The notes: generated from the letters alone by a model not told the origin. A stretch of 64,000 nt of DNA from Parapusillimonas granuli (GCF_013416525.1 NZ_JACCEM010000005.1:310001-374000); one strand, 5' to 3'. Positions 1-8,883 are shown, counted from the first letter of the stretch. Translations and numbers: made by a program.

Positions 1-267
1 GTCGGCGCCCGCCTTCGCGAATTGCGGGATAATGGCATCGACCGGCTCCACCATCAAATGGACATCGATGGGGGCGTCGGTGTGCGGACGAATCGCTTCG
101 CACACCATCGGGCCTATCGTCAGGTTGGGAACATAATGGTTGTCCATGACGTCAAAGTGTATCCAGTCGGCGCCGGCGGCGACGACGTTCCGGACCTCTT
201 CACCCAATCTTGAAAAGTCGGCGGACAGCAGGCTGGGGGCGATGCGGGTTGGCTTGGTAAAAGGCAT
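1..267 (-). CDS. rpe: Ribulose-phosphate 3-epimerase, N-terminal part (cut by window edge)
   Basis: Rpe interconverts D-ribulose 5-phosphate and D-xylulose 5-phosphate in the cytosolic pentose phosphate pathway. The 89 visible residues begin [20 protein letters not shown] and carry the family landmarks: the APSLLSADF first strand, [17 protein letters not shown] with the metal-binding His and Asp, and VHLMVEP. The rest of the roughly 225-residue TIM barrel lies before position 1. The ATG at 267 is chosen because the family start aligns there. The gene is divergent from apaG with about 90 bases between them. The identification is firm; only the truncation limits it. Confidence 0.95.
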   Translation of the reverse strand, partial: MPFTKPTRIAPSLLSADFSRLGEEVRNVVAAGADWIHFDVMDNHYVPNLTIGPMVCEAIRPHTDAPIDVHLMVEPVDAIIPQFAKAGAD

Positions 268-356
268 GATATGAAAGACTGGTATGCGTTGAGCAAAAAT
301 CGCGGCGGGGAATATGTCATTATTGTAGGTGAGTGCCGCAATTTTCTGGAAACGCC

Positions 357-731
357 ATGAATCCCTCCGACATCGCCGTCACCGTCGTGCCCCAGTATCT
401 GCCCGAACAGTCCGATCCGGCCAGGCAGCAGTACGTGTTCGCCTATACCGTGCGCATCACCAACAACGGGAAACAGGCGGCCCAGGTCGTCAGCCGGCAC
501 TGGATCATCACCGACGGCGGGCAGAAGACCCACGAGGTGCGCGGGCTGGGGGTCGTCGGGCAGCAGCCTCTGCTCGGGCCCGGCGAAAGCTTCGAATACA
601 CCAGCGGCTGTCCCCTGCCGACCCCCATCGGCACCATGCGCGGCAGTTATCATTGCGTGGGCGAAGACGGCCTGCCCTTCGACGTCCCCATACCGGAATT
701 CGTCCTGGCCGTGCCCCGCACCTTGCACTAG
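357..731 (+). CDS. apaG: ApaG (DUF525 domain) protein
   Basis: ApaG is a small 124-residue beta-sandwich protein of the DUF525 family, linked genetically to Co2+/Mg2+ handling in enterobacteria; its molecular role is still unclear. Visible hallmarks are [13 protein letters not shown], the HWIITDG strand, [13 protein letters not shown] and [20 protein letters not shown], the most conserved part of the family. The ATG at 357 gives the usual family length. An in-frame upstream start at 333 would add eight residues with no family match. It is followed 14 bases later by mltA on the same strand. Confidence 0.93.
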   Translation: MNPSDIAVTVVPQYLPEQSDPARQQYVFAYTVRITNNGKQAAQVVSRHWIITDGGQKTHEVRGLGVVGQQPLLGPGESFEYTSGCPLPTPIGTMRGSYHCVGEDGLPFDVPIPEFVLAVPRTLH

Positions 732-745
732 TTTCTCGTGAGTTT

Positions 746-2035
746 ATGAAAAGAATTCTGTTGTCAAGCTGTTTGCTCGCCATCCTGGCGGCTTGCAGCA
801 CGGTGCCTCCCGATACCGGCGCGCCCGGCGCCGCGGCGCCCGCCGCGCCCGAGCCCAATATCGCCGAACTGCCCCTGGTGGTCCCGCCCCTGGAATCGAT
901 GCGCGACACGCCGCCGCGCGGCTTGTCCGGGAAGTTCCAGCAGGCGTCCTGGGCGGCGCTGCCCGGGTGGCGCGGCGACGGCCTGGACCACGTCTGGAAA
1001 GCGTTCATCAACAACTGCAAGGGGCTGATGCGGCCGGTTTCGGGCTCGCTCGCCATGCAGGCGCGAGCCACCCCGCGGGTCTGGCAGCCGGTGTGCGCGG
1101 CGGCGCAGCAGTCGGGCCTGCCGGTGGACGCGGCCGGCGAGCCGGTGCGCCGCTTCCTGGAACAGCATTTGTCGCCCTGGCGCTTGCTGGACGCAACGGG
1201 CAAGCCGGCCCAAAACACCGTGACGGGATACTACGAGCCCTTGGTCAGGGCCTCGCGCAAGCGCGGCGGCAATTACCAATGGCCGCTGTACTCGGCGCCC
1301 GACGACCTGCTCACCATAGACCTCGGCGCCGTGTATCCGGAGCTCGCGGGCAAGCGGGTCAGGGGCAAGTTGGCGGGCAAGCGGGTGGTGCCCTACGACA
1401 CCCGGGCCGAGATCGCCGCCTCGCCGGACCGGCAGCCGCCCGTCATCGCCTGGGTCGACGACCCGGTCGAGGCCTTTTTCCTGCAAATCCAGGGGTCCGG
1501 GCGGGCGCAGCTGCCGGACGGCAGCACCATTCGGCTGGCCTATGCCGACCACAACGGCAGGCCCTACAAATCCATCGGCCAATGGCTGGCGCAAAAAGGG
1601 GAAATCACCCTGGCGCAGGCTTCCATGCAGAACATCAAGGCCTGGGCCAAGAACAACCCCTCGCGGGTCCAGGAAATGCTCAACGCCAATCCCGCCATGG
1701 TGTTCTTCAATGAAGAACCGATACGCGACCCGGAGCTCGGGCCCAAGGGCTCCTATGGCATTCCGCTGATCGGCGGGCGCGCGGTGGCGATCGATACGGC
1801 TTTCGTGCCGCTGGGCGCGCCGCTGTATCTGTCCACCACCCATCCGGCCAGCAGCCAGCCTCTGGCCCGCCTGGTCTTCGCGCAGGACACCGGCGCGGCG
1901 ATCAAGGGGGCGGCGCGCACCGACTTCTACTGGGGCTTCGGCGACGAGGCCGGGGCCATGGCGGGCCGCATGAAGCAGCGCGGCGAAATGTGGGTCCTGT
2001 GGCCCAAACAGGCGGGAGCTCCCTCGGCGCGATGA
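746..2035 (+). CDS. mltA: Membrane-bound lytic murein transglycosylase A (lipoprotein)
   Basis: MltA cleaves the MurNAc-GlcNAc bond of peptidoglycan to form 1,6-anhydro ends, acting from the inner face of the outer membrane. The 429-residue product starts with a lipoprotein signal whose lipobox ends LAAC at Cys17, followed by a Pro/Ala-rich linker. The MltA domain includes VTGYYEPLV and FFLQIQGSGR. The C-terminal 3D domain contains AQDTGAAIKGAARTDFYWG, with the conserved Asp residues that give the domain its name. Its stop overlaps the next start (ATGA at 2032-2035), so it is translationally coupled to the FAD monooxygenase. Confidence 0.95.
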   Translation: MKRILLSSCLLAILAACSTVPPDTGAPGAAAPAAPEPNIAELPLVVPPLESMRDTPPRGLSGKFQQASWAALPGWRGDGLDHVWKAFINNCKGLMRPVSGSLAMQARATPRVWQPVCAAAQQSGLPVDAAGEPVRRFLEQHLSPWRLLDATGKPAQNTVTGYYEPLVRASRKRGGNYQWPLYSAPDDLLTIDLGAVYPELAGKRVRGKLAGKRVVPYDTRAEIAASPDRQPPVIAWVDDPVEAFFLQIQGSGRAQLPDGSTIRLAYADHNGRPYKSIGQWLAQKGEITLAQASMQNIKAWAKNNPSRVQEMLNANPAMVFFNEEPIRDPELGPKGSYGIPLIGGRAVAIDTAFVPLGAPLYLSTTHPASSQPLARLVFAQDTGAAIKGAARTDFYWGFGDEAGAMAGRMKQRGEMWVLWPKQAGAPSAR

Positions 2036-3204
2036 AGAAAGAATCCATACTGGTCTGCGGCACCGGCATCGCCGGCCTGGCCACGGCGCTCGGGCTGGGC
2101 CGCGCCGGCTTCGACGCCGCGCTGCTGGGGCCGCGCGGCATGCGCGAGTTTCCGTCCGGCGACGTCTATTGCCCGCGCGTGTACGCGATATCGGCGGCGA
2201 GCCAGGCCTTTCTGGCCGGCCTGGGCGTCTGGGACATGATGGACGAACGCCGCCTGACGCGCATCGACACCATGGAGGTCTACGGGGACGCCAGCGGCGC
2301 GGTCACCCTGCACGCATGGCAGGCGGCCGAACCCGCCCTGGCCTGGATCGTCGAGTCCAGCGAAATGGAAAGGGCGCTGCAGCAGGCGCTGCGGGTGTAC
2401 GGCATTCCCTGGCACACGCACAAATTCGACCGCCTGGAGGCCGGCCGCGTCCATACCGACGAAGGCGCCGTGCTGCGCGCGGACCTGCTGGTCGGCGCCG
2501 ACGGCGCGCGCTCGGCGCTGCGCCATGCCGCGGGCATACCGCATCATTCGCGTCCTTATGGCGATACCGGCGTGGTCGTGCACCTGACGTCCGAGCTGCC
2601 GCACCAGAACATCGCGGTCCAGTGGTTCACCGGGGACAGCATACTGGCCTTGCTGCCCATGCCCGACACGGCGGAAGGCCATCAGGTGTCCATGGTCTGG
2701 TCCATGCCCGAGGCGGCGGCGCAGGCGCTCCTGGCCTTGCCCGAGCCGGTCCAGAGGCAAAAGCTGGAATCCGACTTGGCGGCCGCCACGGGCGGGCGCC
2801 TGGGCAGGCTGGCGGTGCGCAGCCCCATGTTCGGCTTTCCGCTGTTCATCGAACACAGCGGCATGGTGGCGCCCAGCGTGGCCCTGGTCGGCGACGCGGC
2901 GCACCGGGTGCATCCCCTGGCGGGCCAGGGGCTCAATCTGGGCCTGGGCGACGTGCAGGCCTTGCTGCGGGTGCTGGCAAGCAAAGAGCCCTACCGCAAG
3001 GCGGGCGACCCGAGGGTGCTGTCGCGCTATCGGCGCGCCCGCGCCGAACCCATACTGGCCATGAGGCTGGCGACGGACGGCTTGCACGGCCTGTTCGCCG
3101 CCCGGTCGGCGCCCGCCGTGTGGGCGCGCAATCTGGGCATGGCTTGCGTAGACCGCCTGCCTCTGGCGAAGCGGTTTTTGATAAGCGGCGCCGCGGGGCG
3201 CTGA
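2032..3204 (+). CDS. UbiH/COQ6-type FAD-dependent monooxygenase
   Basis: Flavin aromatic hydroxylase of the UbiH/UbiF/VisC family, 390 residues. It has the three signatures of the fold: the N-terminal dinucleotide motif CGTGIAGLATALGLGRAG, the middle DG motif LLVGADGARSALR, and the GD motif ALVGDAAHRVHPLAGQGLNLG that contacts the FAD ribose. Family members hydroxylate the ubiquinone ring and need NAD(P)H and O2. The start overlaps the mltA stop and dsbC follows 13 bases downstream, so mltA, this gene and dsbC probably form one transcript. Which ring position it hydroxylates cannot be told from sequence. A ubiquinone role is likely from the family but unproven. Confidence 0.85.
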   Translation: MKKESILVCGTGIAGLATALGLGRAGFDAALLGPRGMREFPSGDVYCPRVYAISAASQAFLAGLGVWDMMDERRLTRIDTMEVYGDASGAVTLHAWQAAEPALAWIVESSEMERALQQALRVYGIPWHTHKFDRLEAGRVHTDEGAVLRADLLVGADGARSALRHAAGIPHHSRPYGDTGVVVHLTSELPHQNIAVQWFTGDSILALLPMPDTAEGHQVSMVWSMPEAAAQALLALPEPVQRQKLESDLAAATGGRLGRLAVRSPMFGFPLFIEHSGMVAPSVALVGDAAHRVHPLAGQGLNLGLGDVQALLRVLASKEPYRKAGDPRVLSRYRRARAEPILAMRLATDGLHGLFAARSAPAVWARNLGMACVDRLPLAKRFLISGAAGR

Positions 3205-3217
3205 TACAGGAGATCTT

Positions 3218-4039
3218 ATGCATTTGAAGCAATGTTTGGCGGTGGCGGCGTGGGTCGGGCTATCGTGGATGAGCGGGCCGGTCCTGGCCCAGAGCGCCGT
3301 TTCCACCGCCGGCAGCGAAGCGGCCGCTCCGGCGCGGGCGTTGTCGACGCAAGGCAATGAAGGCGCCGCCCCCGCCGCGGCCGTCTCGACGCGCGACGCG
3401 GCTTCGCCCGACGCCGTGCGCGCGGCTTTTGGCGAGCGCTTTCCCGGCATAGAGGTGTCGTCGGTCGAACGCACCCCCTTCCCGGGCTTGTTCGAAGTGC
3501 GCATCGGCATGGACTTCGTCTATACCGACGCCCAGGTCGAGTACATTCTTCAAGGCTCGCTGATCGACGCCAAGTCGCGCCGCGACCTGACCGCCGAGCG
3601 CAGCGAGGAGCTCTCGCGCGTGGCCTTCGCCGACCTGCCGCTAGAACTGGCGATCAAGCAGGTCAAGGGCGACGGTTCGCGCCGGATGGCCGTCTTCGAA
3701 GACCCCAATTGCGGGTATTGCAAGCGGCTGCATCAAACCCTGAAAGAAGTCGACAACACCACGGTCTACACCTTCCTGTTCCCCATCCTGTCCCCCGATT
3801 CGTCGGTCAAGGCGCGGAACATCTGGTGCGCCAAGGACCGGGCGGCCACCTGGCGGGCATGGATACTCGACGGCAAGACGCCGCCGGAAGCCCAATGCGA
3901 CACGCCGATCGACACCGTGCTGGCCCTGGGCCGCAAGCTGATGGTGCAGGGCACGCCCGCCATCATCTTCGCCGACGGCAGCCGGGTCAACGGCGCGCTG
4001 CCGCTGGACGCGCTCCAGAAGAAGCTGGACGCGCTGTAG
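3218..4039 (+). CDS. dsbC: Periplasmic thiol:disulfide isomerase DsbC
   Basis: DsbC reshuffles wrong disulfides in exported proteins as a V-shaped homodimer. The 273-residue precursor has a signal peptide ending near PVLAQS (about residue 26), a dimerization domain, and a thioredoxin fold with the active site CGYC at residues 165-168 in EDPNCGYCKRLHQ. A second cysteine pair (C204 and C227) matches the structural disulfide of the family. Between the signal peptide and dimer domain is an unusual Ala/Ser/Thr-rich spacer (about residues 27-63) made of two to three imperfect AVST..EAAAPA units. It ends 10 bases before the convergent LysR gene. Confidence 0.93.
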   Translation: MHLKQCLAVAAWVGLSWMSGPVLAQSAVSTAGSEAAAPARALSTQGNEGAAPAAAVSTRDAASPDAVRAAFGERFPGIEVSSVERTPFPGLFEVRIGMDFVYTDAQVEYILQGSLIDAKSRRDLTAERSEELSRVAFADLPLELAIKQVKGDGSRRMAVFEDPNCGYCKRLHQTLKEVDNTTVYTFLFPILSPDSSVKARNIWCAKDRAATWRAWILDGKTPPEAQCDTPIDTVLALGRKLMVQGTPAIIFADGSRVNGALPLDALQKKLDAL

Positions 4040-4049
4040 GCAAGCGCCG

Positions 4050-4949
4050 CTATTGCATGTGCCGCGCGAAATCCAGCCCGCGGATGATGTCCGCCGTGGC
4101 ATGGGCCAGGCGCTGGTTGCTGCCGTTCACCGGCAGGGCCAGCGTCAGGTTGTTGCGTATGACCGGCTCGACGATGCGTGAATAGCTGAGCTCCACGTGG
4201 CCGGCGGAATCCGTGACGGCGGAACGGGGAATGATGGTGAACACATTGCCCTGGGCCGTGGTCTCCACGATGGAATGCACCACGTCCACCTCCGCCACCA
4301 CATTCAATTCCACGTTCAAGTCCCCGCAGGTGCTGTCGACCAGCGCCCGTATCGTGTTGGGTGCGCTGGGCAGCACCAGGGGATAGCGGGCCAGCTCGGC
4401 CACCTTCACCTGGGCGGGCGGCGCGGGCCGGCAGTCGCGGGTATAGGCCAGCACCAGCTCTTCCCGGTAGATGGTCTCGCAAGTCATGAGCACCGACGGC
4501 GGCGGCTCGTAGAGCAGGGCGAGATCGATGCGATCCCTGATGAGCCATTCGCGCATTTCCGTGCTGAGCCGTTCCGCAATCGTGATCGACGAGTTCGGGA
4601 ACAGCAGCCGGAACTGCTTGACGATGTGAGGCGTCAGCCGGCGGGCGATGCGCGGCGGCAGGCCCAGCTTCACGCGGCCCTGCACGGTTGAGCGGAAATC
4701 CAGCAAGTCCTGCTTGGCATGGACCGCCAGGCTGTGGATGGCCTTGGCGTGGTGCAGGAAGCGCAGCCCGGCCTCGGTGGGCTCGACGCCGCGGCCGGTG
4801 CGCCGCAACAAGTGCTGTTGCAGCTCGGTTTCCAGCAATTGAACCTGGCGGCTGATCGAAGGCTGGGCGACGTCCAGGACGTCGACCGCGCGCGAAAAGC
4901 TGCGCTGCTCGCACACGACGATGAAGTAGCGGATCTGCTTGAGGTTCAT
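4050..4949 (-). CDS. LysR-type transcriptional regulator
   Basis: A 299-residue LysR-type regulator. The N-terminal winged helix-turn-helix is MNLKQIRYFIVVCEQRSFSRAV to RRTGRGVEPTEAG, followed by the two-lobed effector domain (from about residue 90). The ATG at 4949 gives the canonical LTTR N terminus; longer in-frame starts only add unrelated sequence. It is transcribed divergently from the amidohydrolase operon starting at 5033, the classic arrangement for local activation by an intermediate of that pathway. A candidate LysR box lies at 4958-4978, immediately before its own start, suggesting autoregulation. The inducer is unknown. Confidence 0.9.
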   Translation of the reverse strand: MNLKQIRYFIVVCEQRSFSRAVDVLDVAQPSISRQVQLLETELQQHLLRRTGRGVEPTEAGLRFLHHAKAIHSLAVHAKQDLLDFRSTVQGRVKLGLPPRIARRLTPHIVKQFRLLFPNSSITIAERLSTEMREWLIRDRIDLALLYEPPPSVLMTCETIYREELVLAYTRDCRPAPPAQVKVAELARYPLVLPSAPNTIRALVDSTCGDLNVELNVVAEVDVVHSIVETTAQGNVFTIIPRSAVTDSAGHVELSYSRIVEPVIRNNLTLALPVNGSNQRLAHATADIIRGLDFARHMQ

Positions 4950-4957
4950 GCCTTCAT

Positions 4958-4978
4958 GATATACGAAAATTCTATATC
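4958..4978. promoter_or_regulatory. Candidate LysR operator between LysR gene and amidohydrolase operon
   Basis: An AT-rich inverted repeat with arms GATATA and TATATC separated by nine bases, in otherwise GC-rich DNA within the 83-bp divergent intergenic region. Position and symmetry suit an LTTR recognition site that would control both directions. Function is inferred only. Confidence 0.45.
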
Positions 4979-5032
4979 TGAAGTCAGCATGGCGGTCTTG
5001 TTCCGGAAGCCGGCGCGGCCCATCATGGCCGC

Positions 5033-5959
5033 ATGAACCAGCACAGCACCACGGCGGACTGTCCGCCCCCATTGTCCCTGGACCGGATACGCCGGCCCGC
5101 CCGCCGCCTGCCCGCCGGCGCCTGCGATACGCATACCCATATCTTCGGGCCGGCGAGCCGCTTCCCGTTCGCCGCCGACCGCCCCTACACGCCTCCGGAT
5201 GCGTCGTTCGAAGACCTGCGCGCCCTGCACCGGAAACTGGGCATCGACCGGGGCGTCATCGTTCAGCCGGGCTGCCATGGCTTCGACATGTCGGCGGTGC
5301 TGGACGCCCTGGAAAAAGGCGGCGGGCGGTATCGGGCGGTGTGCCTGCTCGGGCCTGGCGCGGGGCTCGAGGACGTCCGGGCGCTCGATGCGGCGGGCGT
5401 GCGGGGCGTGCGCTTCAATTTCGTGGCCCATCTGCGCAATACGCCATGGGCGGAAGTCCGGCGGGTCGCCCGCCTGATCGAGCCGCTGGGCTGGCACCTG
5501 TGCATGCACAGCGACGGCCGGTCGCTCCCGGGCCTGCTTCCCTTGCTCAAGGACCTGGGCCTGCCTTTCGTGCTGGACCACATGGGCAGGGTGTCCGCCG
5601 CCGACGGCGTCGATGGCGCCGAATTCCGCGCAGTGCTCGGCTTGGCCGGCCACCCGCGCGCCTGGGTGAAGGTGTCGGGCATGGACCGCATCTCTTCGAC
5701 CGGGCGGCGCCCCTACGACGACGGCCGGCCGTTCCTGCGGGCCTTGATCGACACCATGGCCGACCAACTGCTATGGGGCAGCGACTGGCCGCACCCCAAC
5801 GTGCGCGGCGACATGCCGGACGACGGCGAACTGGTGGACGCGTTCACCGAACTGTGCCCGGACCCCGGCCTGCTGCAAGCGATACTGGTGCGCAATCCCC
5901 AGGCCTTGTACCGCTTCGCCGAGATCGCCGATGAACACACCGCGGAGCGCCGGCCATGA
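5033..5959 (+). CDS. Metal-dependent amidohydrolase/lactonase (LigI-like, amidohydrolase 2 family)
   Basis: A 308-residue TIM-barrel hydrolase of the COG3618 group that includes 2-pyrone-4,6-dicarboxylate lactonase. It shows the strand-1 HxH motif in GACDTHTHIFG, a conserved barrel Arg (VRGVRFNF), the His strand LCMHSDG, the second His in FVLDHMGR, and the strand-8 metal-binding Asp in LLWGSDWPHPN. Family members open lactone rings in aromatic or sugar-acid breakdown. It is the first gene of a tightly packed operon and overlaps the next gene by four bases. The substrate is not determined; co-occurrence with an SMP-30 lactonase and a carboxymuconolactone decarboxylase-like protein favours a lactone intermediate. 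Confidence 0.85.
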   Translation: MNQHSTTADCPPPLSLDRIRRPARRLPAGACDTHTHIFGPASRFPFAADRPYTPPDASFEDLRALHRKLGIDRGVIVQPGCHGFDMSAVLDALEKGGGRYRAVCLLGPGAGLEDVRALDAAGVRGVRFNFVAHLRNTPWAEVRRVARLIEPLGWHLCMHSDGRSLPGLLPLLKDLGLPFVLDHMGRVSAADGVDGAEFRAVLGLAGHPRAWVKVSGMDRISSTGRRPYDDGRPFLRALIDTMADQLLWGSDWPHPNVRGDMPDDGELVDAFTELCPDPGLLQAILVRNPQALYRFAEIADEHTAERRP

Positions 5960-6552
5960 ACGTCTTGCTGATGAAGTTTCCCGGCTTGGCCGTGGACCGG
6001 GACCGGATCGCCGGCATGCTGCGCCTGGGCGTGCCCGAGCTGGACGCCTGTGCGCTCGACGTGATGCATGCCGTCGACGGCGTCGAGACCTATGCGTATC
6101 TGGAGCCTCTCGCCGCCGCCGGCGGGCCGTCGCTCGACACGCTGCGGCGCATCGTCGCCGGCCAGCTGGGCGCGTTGTTCCCGCGGGCGAGCCTGCTTGC
6201 GCTGCGAGCCACGCTGGACCTGCCCGGGGCGTCGGCGGACCAGCCGGCCCCCTGGCATTACGTGGTCGAAACGGACGTGCTGCCCGCGGCCGAAGACGAT
6301 TTCAACCAATGGTATGACACCGAGCACCTGCCCGGCCTGGCTGCCGTGCCCGGAACGGTGCGGGCGCGGCGCTATCTGGCGGCGGACGCCTCGCCCCGCT
6401 ATCACGCCGCCTACGACCTCGCCAGCCGCGAGACCTTCGGCTCCGAGCCCTGGCTGGCGGTGCGCGCGACGGACTGGAGCTCGCGCGTGCGGCCGAATTT
6501 CACCAATACCCGGCGCATCATGTTCAAGCGCGCCGATGTGCAAGGAAACTGA
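5956..6552 (+). CDS. Small dimeric alpha-beta barrel protein (DUF4286/EthD-like)
   Basis: A 198-residue protein whose second half resembles ferredoxin-like alpha-beta barrel monooxygenase or isomerase folds: FNQWYDTEHLPGLAAVPGTV is the typical 'YDTEHLP' strand-helix seen in DUF4286 and EthD-type proteins. The first half is a more divergent copy of the same fold. I see no cofactor motif. It starts inside the amidohydrolase stop (ATGA) and ends one base before the next gene, so it is clearly part of the pathway operon. A role as an auxiliary cyclase, isomerase or oxygenase is possible but unsupported by direct evidence. Confidence 0.7.
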   Translation: MNVLLMKFPGLAVDRDRIAGMLRLGVPELDACALDVMHAVDGVETYAYLEPLAAAGGPSLDTLRRIVAGQLGALFPRASLLALRATLDLPGASADQPAPWHYVVETDVLPAAEDDFNQWYDTEHLPGLAAVPGTVRARRYLAADASPRYHAAYDLASRETFGSEPWLAVRATDWSSRVRPNFTNTRRIMFKRADVQGN

Positions 6553-6553
6553 A

Positions 6554-7120
6554 ATGCCACGACTGCTTCCCCCCGATCCGCAACAAATGGACGACCACCA
6601 GCGCCGCGTGCACGACGCCATCGTGGCGGGCCCGCGCGGCCGGGTGCGCGGGCCGCTGGCGGTCTGGCTGCACCGCCCCGGGCTGGCCGAGCACGCCCAG
6701 GCGCTGGGCCGGTACTGCCGCTACGATTCCAGCCTGTCGCCGGCCTTGTCCGAGCTGGCGATACTCACGATCGCCGCCTGGTGGAAGTCGGACTTCGAAT
6801 GGTGGGCCCATGCGCCCATCGCGGTGCAGGCGGGCGTGCCGACGCAAGCCGTCGATGCCATGCGCCGCGGCATCCGGCCGCAGTTTCCGGATGCGGAGCA
6901 GGCCATGGTCCACGAGTTCGCGAGCACGCTGCTGCGCCGCCGCGAAATCCCCGACGAGCTGTACGAGCGCGCGCTCGCCTTGCTGGGCCGCGACCGCGTG
7001 GTCGACCTGGTGGGCGTTTGCGGCTACTACACGCTCATTTCCATGACGCTCAATGTTTTCCGCATACCGGCGCCCGAAGGCGAGGCGCCGCGTTTCGAAT
7101 CGCAGGATGGGGAGGTTTGA
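6554..7120 (+). CDS. Carboxymuconolactone decarboxylase family protein
   Basis: A 188-residue all-helical protein of the CMD/AhpD superfamily. The core ELAILTIAAWWKSDFEWWAHAPIA region matches the CMD domain helices. The redox CxxC of AhpD is absent, so peroxidase activity is unlikely and a decarboxylase or related lactone-processing role fits better. Members of this long subfamily often sit in operons for aromatic or terpenoid breakdown. The ATG at 6554 follows the previous stop by one base, and its own stop abuts the SDR start at 7121. The exact reaction is unknown. Confidence 0.8.
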   Translation: MPRLLPPDPQQMDDHQRRVHDAIVAGPRGRVRGPLAVWLHRPGLAEHAQALGRYCRYDSSLSPALSELAILTIAAWWKSDFEWWAHAPIAVQAGVPTQAVDAMRRGIRPQFPDAEQAMVHEFASTLLRRREIPDELYERALALLGRDRVVDLVGVCGYYTLISMTLNVFRIPAPEGEAPRFESQDGEV

Positions 7121-7921
7121 ATGAAAGGACGTTTGCAGGGCAAGGTGGCGATCGTCACGGGCGCGGGCAGCGTGGGCCCGGGCTGGGGCAACGGCCGGGC
7201 GATCGCCTATCGCTTCGCGCAAGAAGGCGCCAAGGTATTCGCCGTGGACCTGAACGAGCACGCCATGGTCGAGACCGTGGAGCGCGCCAAGGAAGCCGGG
7301 GGGCAGATCGCCACCTGGAAGGCCGACGTCACATCCGGCGAGGCCGTGCGCGGCATGGTGCGGGCCTGCGTCGAAGCATTCGGCACGGTGGACATCCTCG
7401 TCAACAACGTGGGCGGGTCGATGAAAGGCGGCCCGGTGCAGCTGGACGAGGCCGACTGGGACCGCCAGATCGACTACAACCTCAAGAGCGTCTACCTGGG
7501 ATGCCGGCATGTGCTGCCGGTGATGGCCGAACGGGGCAGGGGGGCGATCGTGAACATATCGTCCACCTCGGGCATACGCTGGACCGGGTCCGCCCAGGTG
7601 GGCTATGCGAGCGCCAAGGCGGGCGTCATACAGCTGTCCCGCGTGGTGGCCATCGAATATGCGGCCAGGAACATACGCTGCAACACCGTCATTCCGGGGC
7701 AGATGCATACGCCCATGGTCGAAACCCGGCTGGCCGGCCAGCGCGCCGGCGGCGACGTCGAGCGCCTGCTGGCCGAAAGGCAGGCCCGCATCCCGCTGCC
7801 CTTCATGGGCGACGGCATCGACACCGCCAACGCCGCGCTGTTCCTGGCGTCGGACGAAGCCCGCTTCATCACGGGAACGGAACTCATCGTGGACGGAGGC
7901 ATGAGTGCGCGCTGCGGCTGA
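7121..7921 (+). CDS. SDR-family NAD(P)-dependent oxidoreductase
   Basis: A 266-residue classical short-chain dehydrogenase. The cofactor motif is the expanded form TGAGSVGPGWGNGRAIA rather than the standard TGxxxGxG, a variant found in one SDR subfamily. The NNVG strand follows, then the active site with Tyr162 and Lys166 in GYASAKAGV. The C-terminal FITGTELIVDGG is standard. It would oxidise or reduce a hydroxyl/keto intermediate of the operon's pathway. Its final codons overlap the start of the SMP-30 gene in a different frame. Confidence 0.9.
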   Translation: MKGRLQGKVAIVTGAGSVGPGWGNGRAIAYRFAQEGAKVFAVDLNEHAMVETVERAKEAGGQIATWKADVTSGEAVRGMVRACVEAFGTVDILVNNVGGSMKGGPVQLDEADWDRQIDYNLKSVYLGCRHVLPVMAERGRGAIVNISSTSGIRWTGSAQVGYASAKAGVIQLSRVVAIEYAARNIRCNTVIPGQMHTPMVETRLAGQRAGGDVERLLAERQARIPLPFMGDGIDTANAALFLASDEARFITGTELIVDGGMSARCG

Positions 7922-8855
7922 CATCCTGAGCGATCGCTATCCCGATCCCGCCGTGGTCGCGCTGGACGATCGCTTCCACCGGCTCGTGCTGCCCTTGGCC
8001 GCCGTCGAGCGCATCGCGGGCGGATCGCGCTGGGCCGAAGGGCCGGTCTGGGTGGGCGACGGGCGCTATCTGCTCTGGAGCGACATTCCCAACGACCGCA
8101 TCATGCGCTGGGACGAGATCTCCGGCCAGACCCACGTGTACCGCCATGCCTCGAATCACGCCAACGGCAATACGCGGGACCGCCAAGGCCGGCTGATCAC
8201 CTGCGAGCATCTCGGCCGGCGCGTGACGCGCACCGAGCATGACGGACGCATCACCGTGCTGGCGGACCGCTACCAGGGCAAGCGGCTGAATTCGCCCAAC
8301 GACGTGGTCGTGAAGTCGGACGGGTCGATCTGGTTCACCGATCCGCCCTTCGGCATCGTGGGCTTCTACCAGGGCGAGAAGGCGGAGCAGGAGCTGCCGG
8401 CCAACCTGTACCGCCTGGACCCGGACAGCGGGGAGCTCGACGTGGTGGCGGGAGACGTGCAAGGGCCCAACGGCCTGGCGTTCTCGCCCGATGAAAGCCG
8501 GCTTTATGTGGTGGAGTCCCGGGCGCGGCCGCGCAATGTGCTGGTGTTCGACGTGCAGCCCGGCGGCCGGACGCTGGCCGGCGGACGCGTGCTGTTCGAT
8601 GCGCAGGACGGCACGCCCGACGGCTTGCGCGTCGACGTGGAAGGCAATCTTTGGTGTGGCTGGGGCATGGGCACCCCGGAGCTGGACGGCGTGCGCGTTT
8701 TTTCGCCGGAAGGAAAGCTGATAGGCAGGATCGCTCTGCCCGAGCGCTGCGCAAACCTGTGTTTCGGTGGCAAGCACCGGAACCGATTATTCATGGCGTC
8801 TTGCACGTCGATTTATTCGCTTTATGTCAATACGCAAGGTGTCGCGGGTGGCTGA
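7905..8855 (+). CDS. SMP-30/gluconolactonase family lactonase
   Basis: A 316-residue six-bladed beta-propeller of the SMP-30/Gnl/LRE family, which hydrolyses sugar or other lactones using one divalent metal. Landmarks are GGSRWAEGPVWVGDGRYLLWSD with the metal Glu, RLNSPNDVVVKSDGSIWFTDP with the metal Asn, and NGLAFSPDESRLYV. The start is GTG at 7905, inside the last codons of the SDR gene, so the two are translationally coupled. It is a second lactonase-type enzyme in the same operon as the LigI-like hydrolase, which suggests a pathway with one or more lactones. Confidence 0.88.
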   Translation: MRAAADILSDRYPDPAVVALDDRFHRLVLPLAAVERIAGGSRWAEGPVWVGDGRYLLWSDIPNDRIMRWDEISGQTHVYRHASNHANGNTRDRQGRLITCEHLGRRVTRTEHDGRITVLADRYQGKRLNSPNDVVVKSDGSIWFTDPPFGIVGFYQGEKAEQELPANLYRLDPDSGELDVVAGDVQGPNGLAFSPDESRLYVVESRARPRNVLVFDVQPGGRTLAGGRVLFDAQDGTPDGLRVDVEGNLWCGWGMGTPELDGVRVFSPEGKLIGRIALPERCANLCFGGKHRNRLFMASCTSIYSLYVNTQGVAGG

Positions 8856-8883
8856 AGCGGACCGGAGAACCAAGGAGTCATCC

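Noticed and set aside
1927-3510. A 527-codon open frame antisense to the UbiH-like and dsbC genes
   Set aside because: Spans two real genes on the other strand and shows no recognisable protein features.
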